A DNA stretch of 47,372 nt, from positions 1 through 47,372 of the forward strand of contig JAYMTF010000178.1 in the NCBI GenBank assembly GCA_036897485.1, in the 5' to 3' direction. The notes beneath the pieces were generated by a model, which saw only the letters and a program-made list of their open reading frames with translations, was not told the origin of the DNA and searched no databases. Source of the stretch: Pelargonium nanum. Taxonomy: Eukaryota > Streptophyta > Magnoliopsida > Geraniales > Geraniaceae. A program made the position numbers and the translations under genes. Below, piece by piece: positions 39,838 to 47,372 of the stretch. Position 1 is the first letter of the stretch. Each line of letters starts with the position of its first letter.

Positions 39838-40327
39838 AGAGCTGCTTTTGAGGCTGCTCCATAGTTTGCTTTAGATGGTTTACAATATTATTGGAACTCA
39901 ATTAGATTTGTTGGAACTTTTGTAACAGAATATCGTGATTTACTGTTCAATTGATTCATTCTTTCGATTTAGGAAGAGCTTCTGTTCCGGGTTTAAATTA
40001 TAAGTGTTGAAGATTATATAATCATTGGTGTGAATATTAACCCCCCAAAAACATTGGAAGGAGCAATCAGTAAAATAGATGATTGTAATGTGATATGTAA
40101 ACTGCTGATTGTGTATATGGTGCAATGGCCAAATGACTACGTAATTTTATTGTCATTTAAAGTAAATGATTTGAATATTTTGAATTCGGAGATTAGTGTT
40201 TATCCCTGAAGGCAAATTAAGAGATGTTTTCAAAATTTAATGTAATATGTACGGCAGGAATCGAAGCAATAAGATGCATATTCAAAATCAAGCAACTATC
40301 AGGATGACATCTTCATGCATGTTATTC

Positions 40328-40375
40328 AATTACTTAAATATTACTGCTTACAAAAAAAATTACTTAAATATTACT
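40328..40375. repeat. Micro-insertion: GCTTAC-poly(A) filler flanked by 18-bp direct repeats
   Basis: AATTACTTAAATATTACT occurs at 40328-40345 and 40358-40375, identical. The 12-base insert is GCTTACAAAAAA. Confidence 0.8.
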
Positions 40376-40463
40376 ATTTCATAATGATAGATGACACTAT
40401 AAATTTTTATCCATCCACACCTTAATGAATTTGTAGAAGCAGACCAATATACAAATGAAAAGA

Positions 40464-40621
40464 CTACTCTATCACTCCGACCCTGCCTGCCTCCACTGTG
40501 CCCACTCGATCATCACCACTTTCCAGCCCATAAAAAACTCTGCCCAAACCAGTGCTTCTCGGACCGCCCATCCCTGTCTCCCTGACTTCCATAACCGCTG
40601 GTCTCACCCCCTGACCTGCCC
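40464..40621 (-). other. Orphan exon-like segment, terminal exon of unknown gene
   Basis: The minus strand has an acceptor (TTGATTAG) directly before 40621 and then an open frame to TAG at 40466-40464, about 52 codons. It is GC-rich against an AT-rich background and includes VRPAVMEVRETGMGGPRSTG, RVFYGLESGDDRV and TVEAGRVGVIE. It lies about 550 bp downstream of the O-fucosyltransferase stop on the same strand. It may be an alternative last exon, the end of another small gene, or a stranded fragment. I do not recognise it. Confidence 0.35.
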
Positions 40622-41173
40622 CTAATCAATCAACCCATTGACAGACCTTCCATGCTCGAATACGAGAAGCAATTGCAATTGAAATTTGTACCTATTTTGT
40701 TGCAGGCGTTTAAATACCCTAAAGTTCTCGTTAGTAATGTCAAATGCATTAGCGCTCACAAATTAAGAATTATAAACATCTAAAACTCTTCACAAATAAG
40801 GCCCCTTCAAAGAAAAATATACCTACTTTATGCTTACTGACCCAAGACATTCCTGTGTTGCAGAAAACCCTAGTTTTCAAAACCCTTGTCGGAACCGAAC
40901 TTCACTCTGAGAAAGGCTTATATCACATATACCCATACTTGTACAAGGATCTTGGCTAAATGAAACTCAAAACCAGCTCCAGCTCAACTCAGCTCAGTCT
41001 GTATGAGACTGTGGGTAACAAAAAATAACACTAGTCTATCTCTCTATCCCAGAGGTTTTATATACAATAAGAACCAGAATAAACAACTTCTAACAGATTT
41101 TCGGTAGAGCTGGTTATGCAAAATAATTTATTGGAAAAAATGGTCATCTTCAATTAGGTCAATGCCGCTTTGT

Positions 41174-44100
41174 TTAGTCTGATAGCATCTCCTCTAACTC
41201 CGGCTCCTCGGGGGAGGTGACTGCATCATAGTCCAAACCTGTTACATTGATTGAAGCTGTGTCCCGTAGGCCGATTTGGTCTTCATCATCATCCTGATCA
41301 CCCATTTCTGGCTCATCCTCCACATCCCCATCTTCTACTTCAACATTTCTTGTCGGATTATTATCCTTGCCAAATTTTCTAGGCCCAGAATTACTCCTTT
41401 TCTTCGCCTCAGAATCTTCGCAAATGCATGTAGATGGATTCTCGTGAAACTCACCTCTTCCTGGCCTCACCTCATTTGGCTCTCCCATAAAACCTCTTTG
41501 GTAACTACGGACTTTAGATGCATATTCTTCTGCTGTCATGTTAGCTTGGTTTAAGGACAGCCGATATAGTTTCTTTGCATTTGGGCGAATTGTAGGTTTG
41601 TGCCCAAAATATCTCCTGCCACAGACTTGACAAGTTACTTGGCAGTCACAAGCAAATGGGTAATGAATCAAAGAATGTCAAGATTTCATACCTCCGTCCA
41701 GCTAATATTTTGGCCATATTGCCATTGTTATTTGTCACAAATACATCACTTTCATCACAGACAATGAAGTCAAGCGCAGCCATTCTAGAAGAAAATGAAG
41801 CAAATGGCTCCAGTTCTTGCTTGCTTGCTAAGGTATCTTTTGAATATAGATTTGGGAAGAGAGCTTTTAGGGGCGCCAATGTCTCTTCTCCTCCATAAAC
41901 ATCGCCAGATGCCACATAGATGTTAACATCTTCGCCATATCCTAATGCTCTCAGCATCAGACCAACTTCTTTTGGAGTGAGCGGGCATCTTCCTTGCCTC
42001 CTTGCCTTTTCAGGATTGCTCAACTGCCGATCAATACAATAAAAAACTCAAATTTCATATGCTATATACTACCCTTGTAAGGCATATGTCAAACTTAATA
42101 GGTATCTTTCAGTAGCATTTATTCTAAAACACTGAACCTGCAGCAGCTGTTCCAAAATGGTAATACCACCATTCAAGACAGTTATTATTATTATTATTAT
42201 TGTATTTTTAGATTTGGTATCCCAATCCTATATGAACAGTGACTAATTGGCATGATTTCATGAGCAATAAGACATACATGTAAAGTTTTCCACCTCCTTC
42301 GTATTGCACCTAATTCTTCCCTTTCTTTGTCCCCTCCACCATAATAGCATCCCGAGAATGCAAGCATATCAGGTTCAAATCTGTAACAGTAACCCCAACA
42401 TTAAGAAGTTATACATAGCGTTCCCTATAATACCAGCTTCTTGAATGTAAAGATAAATATTTGGACAAAATAATGCAAGGAATATATATTTTATGTCTAT
42501 GCACCCTAAACACCCTATCATCAGATATAAAATATCTACTTGTACAATAATGTTGATATTTTGAACTTTTGAATGGTTACAGCATGACAGATATGCTCAA
42601 TCATACAGGCCAAAACTTCACATGCTTGTGCAAATGTGTGTGTCTGATGGTGCATATGCACACAATGGACGTCCATTAGCACATGTAAGTAGCGTGCACA
42701 ACAATCCTTGCAAATATATGCATTCGCGTGTGTTTGCACCATTAAGTCAATGAAGTGCTTGCTTTGATAAAATTACATCAGTAAAGTAGATATTCAATTA
42801 ATGAGACTACCTCAAGTGCAAGGCAATGAAGTGCTTGCTTCTCATCCTCATTCGATCAACAAGCTTTCTACCCATCTCGAGTATATGATCCGTAAACTTT
42901 AAAGCATGATAATTAACTCTACATCTCAACTTTTGCAAATCTGTATCTAACTTATTTGCAAGTCTGTAGTCAAACTTCCCAAGCTGAACAGCCTGTCACA
43001 AAATAGCACCATCATGCTTGGGATTATATTCAAGGACAAATAATGCCATGCTGAACGGCTTATCTACAAAATAGGTTACTTCTACAACATATTGATCAAT
43101 CACAAATGTCCGCTTGAAAATTTTCAAGCTAGGGACCAAATAAAGGGAAGAACATGTTTCGAATTGAAAATAACACAGGGCAAACGAAAAGAACTCTATT
43201 ATAATTTGATAAGCATACTTAGAGTTTAAATGGCTCAAAGCTCCTCAAAGACAATGTAACTTATATCAGTCTATACCTTATCAAACTCCTTCAGAGACTA
43301 CATCATTTGCTTTATCACTTTGGGTATTCATCATAAATCCACAACATATCACTCTGAAGACAGATTTGTAAATGCATTTTTTTGAACTAATTAAAAAGTT
43401 GAATTCATCTGATGTGTGCAATCTATAACAAATGGCTCAATAGGCATATGATTACAACGGCAGTAGAGTGCTATTGTGTGCATGTGTCTGTGTGTATAGC
43501 TCTATTAAGATTATGCCGTTACACATGGGAAACATCAAGCAATAAAATATAACCAGGGACTAGCTACACAAAATAAATAATTAAAGAACAACAATTTAAA
43601 AGAGAAAAAGGTTACAAATTCCTGCATCAATCTCTTGGGTTTGTAAAAGCAATCTATACAAGATTAAGAGGACTGAAAACTTACATGCCTTTTCTGTAGC
43701 ACTGGTAATACCCGAGTTTGATAGCATCTTTCACTACACTTTCTTGGAACACGCATACTAACTGGATTCCAAGTTTTCCCTTTCTTTTTTGGTAGCTCCT
43801 TTATTATTTTAACATCTTTTGATAGAAATGATATAAACCAATCTACATCAAAGATCTCTGAGAAGTTACTGCACAGGTTAGGAACTGTCAATAGACACGG
43901 TATGAAATGAATACATGCTCAGAATTCACTTCTAATATTTGAAAAGAAAGATGTCATAACAGAATAATCCATATAGTTAACAAAAGTGGTGAAGTCTATG
44001 TTCTTTCCATGACTAACCTAGCATCCTTCCAAAAGGACGCCTGATCAAGCTTTGGAACAACAAGTGTAGCATTCAAAATACGAGCAGCAACAACAGCATC

Positions 44101-45586
44101 TGTTATCTGCCAATGATAGAAGCTAATCAGCATTGACAAATAACATCCTCAGCTATTCTGCAATAGAGAAGCAGCTCAACAAAAATACAATGGCCTGAAA
44201 AGATATATCAGAACGAAGATAAGCAGGATAAATATGTGCCGCTTAATTACAGTGAAAGCTCTTGTACTCTTTGGATCCTTTTTATCTACCTCAAAGGGGC
44301 TTTTGTGATCATTTTGATATCTTGCCACAGGCAATCTTACGTAAATTTTGGGCTAAGCTGCGAGCTGTGAACAACAGTCTGCTCCACCATTCGGAAGATT
44401 AGGGAAAAAATATGGTTGCCAAGCAATCATAAACACATAGTAGAGTCTGTGAGGAATCTTAACCATAAGAAACAATTAAAACAGGGTCTCTAAAACAACA
44501 TGTTGACACACATGCAAGGGGATCTAGCAGTGAGCACTATGTCCTTGAATTAATGAAGAGCATCTCCCCTAAATCTGATTCAGGCGGTATTAGTATTGTT
44601 TATAAAACAACAGATAATTTCCTTGCCTGTCCTCATTAGGACTTCAATACTAGTTAATGTTGTTTGTTCAATGTGTTGATTGCTTTCATGAACTTCCATA
44701 TTGACACAATGAAGATAATAACTAAACCCATTAAGAGTCCCTACTTAGGTAATAAGTTTTCTTGTAGTTAATGTATATTATATACAAGTCCAGAAAATTA
44801 CCCCAGTTCTTTGTTGGTTCAGCCCTCCACTGGTTACAATCACCAAGTAGCGATTAGGTTGTGTAATAGCTGCAGCTTCTGCCATATGAAGCAACACAGT
44901 TAAAATCAGAACTATATTTCCCAGCAAAACCAAATGAAAAGGTAATTGTACAATCTGAAGTGAACATCAAACGCTACAGAGCTCCAAGCTTCATGGACAC
45001 AAATTAAGCAGAGACTATCAACATCAGATCTATGAATTTTAAATTTAATGGAATCTATTGGTAATAAATAAACAAAAAACGCACTTGCAAACTTATTGCT
45101 AGCATTGCTGCAACCGTGGTAAAACTTGGCATTCCTCGAGCTCCATATGTCATGCTTTGGCCTTGCTCCTCCACCTTCCTAATGCTCAAAAACCAGAAAC
45201 CTCCATTAGAAGAACCAAAGATCCAAAAAGAAGGTAACGAAAAGAGACCTAAAATCAAACGCACAAACATGTGAGCCCTAACCTGAATCTTAAGCTGCCT
45301 ATTCGAGGACTGCCGACAATCACAGAAAACGACCATAATCAATCGACCAAAAAAACACACACAAATGCTTAAAACAACAGAAGACACGGAGGAGGACAGA
45401 ACGAAAAGAAAAAAAAAATGAAAGTACCAAAGAGGAGTGGCGGCCCTGATCGTAATCGGCAGGATGTGGAGCGAGGGAGGAGATGAGAGATAGGATGATG
45501 AGAACAGCGCCGAAGAAGGCGAGAATAACTGAAATCAGTAAGCGTCTCCGGCGGTAGATATGGCGCCGGCGCCGGTGAGAAGCCAT
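41174..45586 (-). CDS. GDP-fucose protein O-fucosyltransferase family (plant OFUT, GT106 type)
   Basis: Ten exons: 45586-45428, 45309-45283, 45178-45085, 44878-44802, 44106-44018, 43868-43685, 42992-42811, 42380-42278, 42023-41692 and 41615-41174, all GT-AG and in frame; 562 aa. Residues 1-15 are Arg-rich and cytoplasmic, and residues 16-38 are the signal anchor (LLISVILAFFGAVLIILSLI). The lumenal enzyme follows: IWSSRNAKFYHGCSNASNKF, TSGGLNQQRTGITDAVVAAR, the donor-site motif ALHLRFEPDMLAFSGC, then ALGYGEDVNIYVASGDVYGG and the C-terminal FVTNNNGNMAKILAGRRRYF. An acidic tail ends EEPELEEMLSD. The family transfers fucose or related sugars in the Golgi during cell-wall glycan or protein glycosylation; the acceptor of this member is unknown. 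The ATG at 45586 is chosen because it gives the basic-plus-hydrophobic type II N-terminus. The first introns are short and the later ones carry simple repeats. Confidence 0.92.
42180..42202. repeat. (TTA)n microsatellite in an O-fucosyltransferase intron
   Basis: Seven TTA-type units in the intron between the exons at 42278 and 42023. Confidence 0.85.
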
Positions 45587-45599
45587 GTGGCGGAGATGA

Positions 45600-46833
45600 C
45601 GAAGATGCGCGCTCTGTCCTTTGCCTCTATAGCAAGGAACTGATAGTAGTTACTGTAGAGAGAGAATTAGAGAATGGATCTGGATTGATTGCTTGAGCAA
45701 TGAGTAGAGAGCAAAGAGTGAATGGTGGATAGAGACAACGATCGAGCCTGAGGTGATCGTGATTCGATAACCAACCTGACAATTTAGCTGTTTATTTTTT
45801 AATTTATATTAAAATATGAATTTCTGTGCCCGGAGTGGAGAGAGGAAATTGATGGTGTCCTATGTTACACCACCGTGCACGTGCAGTGCACACACACCGC
45901 CCAGTTGGTGCCTCCTCAGCAATATACCGGCCCCGGCTGTTCCACTTTTTCACTTTTTCTTCGTCCGTTTTGGATAAATAGAGGACACACCAATATTAGA
46001 AACAATAAATTTTTTGTCGAGACTGATTTTGGAATATCTATTTGAAATATGATATTCGTCCCAAATTTTGTAGCTCGTAATGCAATGATTTATTTGACAC
46101 TCAATGTTCGAAATTAAGCTTAAATGAATAATAACTTTTTCAGGAAAAAAAAATTAACCGCGAAACTACGCTAATATCACTTTCTCTTATTTATTGACAC
46201 ATAATCATACATTTTGTTGGACAATATTTGAGGCATATGACATTACTTTTAACTAACTGAGTGTATTGAAAATAAATTAATCGTAAAACTAGTTGCCTCC
46301 GCTCTGCAAACTTTAAACTATTTTAGCAAGTGAGACCACAATTTGTTATATGCAAATCTAAGAGACTGTCGCCGCTCTTAGAATCAAGAGTAGCCGTTAC
46401 CATACAAAAAACCTTGTCCGACCCTCCAAACGGTAGAGAGAAAACGAAAAATCCTAACAAAACATTGAAAACCAAAACCAATTACAAATATTTATACTAG
46501 TAAAAACTACTAATTACACTCGTTTAAAATCTATCTTTCGGCATGTTTGAAATATCAAATTTTGTATATAAATAATTATTACTTTTAAATATTTTTGAAA
46601 CATAATAATATATTTTTCTTGAAAAGTTATGAAATTGATATGATAATCACTCAAATTACAAAATAAAAAAATGTTCATTATTTTTATCACTTAAAAGTAC
46701 AAGTACAAAACAATTATAATCACTTACTGAGTTTGAGTTTGGGTTTGTCCCTAATATCTAACCCTCTTATTTTGTCGTCTGTGTTTGATTTCAACATCGA
46801 AGCATATAGCTCGTACTTTGTTAGAGAATAAAA
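45600..46833. other. Promoter side of the O-fucosyltransferase gene and AT-rich spacer
   Basis: Leader and promoter of the minus-strand gene. GTGCACGTGCAGTGCAC near 45874-45890 includes a G-box core. A minus-strand stretch around 46350-46440 reads as protein-like over about 35 codons (LPFGGSDKVFCMVTATLDSK), possibly a retroelement scrap. No supported gene. Confidence 0.5.
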
Positions 46834-46920
46834 ATGGCGGACAATGGACCGTCAATGGCAGAGGATATGGTGGAGTCTCTTGTCTTTCTTCGCCAACAGT
46901 GTATATACATCAAAATATAA
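46834..46920 (+). CDS. Possible first coding exon of an unknown gene (weak)
   Basis: AAAATGGCGG gives a good plant start context. The frame reads MADNGPSMAEDMVESLVFLR, then QQ, and reaches a stop at 46918-46920. A GT donor right after the CAA codon (46899-46900) would end an exon there. A plausible acceptor (CATTCCAG) lies near 47021 followed by GAGAATCTTCTTAAACC. The remainder would lie to the right of the window or be lost. I do not recognise the family. It could equally be a chance frame. Confidence 0.3.
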   Translation: MADNGPSMAEDMVESLVFLRQQCIYIKI

Positions 46921-47372
46921 AAATATAATTAAATTATTTTATGAATTCATTAAAATAATAAAATAAAGTAATCTCAGTTTTGAAACATTTCTTATGTTAG
47001 TGGTTGGTGATGCATTCCAGGAGAATCTTCTTAAACCTGAGAGACCTTATTGTTTATAGGGGGAGGACACCAATGATACGATCGATGACATTTACAATAG
47101 TTTTTGTGTTTTGAGTTTTTCATTGTATTGGAATAGATGAAAAATGTTTGGAAATCATTATATATGATCTTATTGACATTTTTTTCCGAAGAAGTTTTAA
47201 TGACATTTCTTAATGACGATAGTGAATTTAGTTGTTAAAGTTTGATCAAATCATTTAAGCAATGTTTCATTTGATATTTTAATCAATATCATACTTAGGG
47301 CTTGTTTGTTAACTCAACTTCACCTCCAGTAAGTCACGGTAAGTGTCGGTAAGTAGGTGATGAAAACTTAAC
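46921..47372. other. AT-rich end of window
   Basis: No supported gene. From 47299 the sequence GGGCTTGTTTG resembles the start of hAT-type MITEs, whose other end would lie outside the window. Confidence 0.4.

Larger units (their letters stand above)
39838..41173. other. Region between the convergent ESV1 and O-fucosyltransferase genes
   Basis: 3' flanks of both genes. It holds a micro-insertion (40328-40375) and a C-rich segment with an exon-like minus-strand frame (40464-40621). Confidence 0.6.

Noticed and set aside
46350-46440. Protein-like minus-strand stretch of about 35 codons
   Set aside because: Too short to assign and without start, splice sites or repeat borders; mentioned only as a possible retroelement scrap.

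Overview
The window is nuclear DNA from a flowering plant, almost certainly a eudicot. It is AT-rich, its genes are broken up by canonical GT-AG introns, and the proteins (brassinosteroid-signalling pseudokinase, DUF630/DUF632 protein, ESV1 starch protein, plant O-fucosyltransferase) are plant families. Species cannot be fixed from sequence alone. There is no sign of bacterial or organellar DNA, tRNA, rRNA or CRISPR.

Layout from left to right. 1-4470 (-): BSK-family pseudokinase, whose 3' end is cut off by the window. 6937-7683 (-): single-exon glutaredoxin-like protein with a four-CxxC tail. 9530-9956 (-): an unrecognised two-exon gene or gene remnant beside a small LTR/PBS-like relic (10401-10520). 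11196-15019 (-): DUF630/DUF632 (APSR1/NRG2-like) protein, four exons, 663 aa. 18892-19806 (-): intronless DUF241 protein. 19940-25354: gene desert holding a foldback MITE and a Stowaway-like relic. 25355-27387 (-): two-exon type II membrane protein resembling a glycosyltransferase (DUF7796-like). 29925-32727 (+): an intron-containing pseudogene of the EIPR1/TSSC1 WD40 protein. 34651-39837 (+): ESV1-like starch protein, 11 exons, 434 aa, preceded by a cluster of G-boxes. 41174-45586 (-): GDP-fucose O-fucosyltransferase family protein, ten exons, 562 aa. The last 1.8 kb is intergenic with a possible first exon and a possible MITE end.

The genes do not form a pathway: this is an ordinary euchromatic neighbourhood. 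The exon models below were joined by hand from splice sites and frame continuity, and every joint keeps frame.

The most interesting material lies between the genes. There is a recurrent pattern of tiny poly(A)/poly(T) insertions, each flanked by 10-18 bp direct repeats. There is also a clearly dated series of lesions in the EIPR1 pseudogene, a long foldback element, several exon-like orphan segments, and a near-identical tandem duplication inside ESV1 intron 1.
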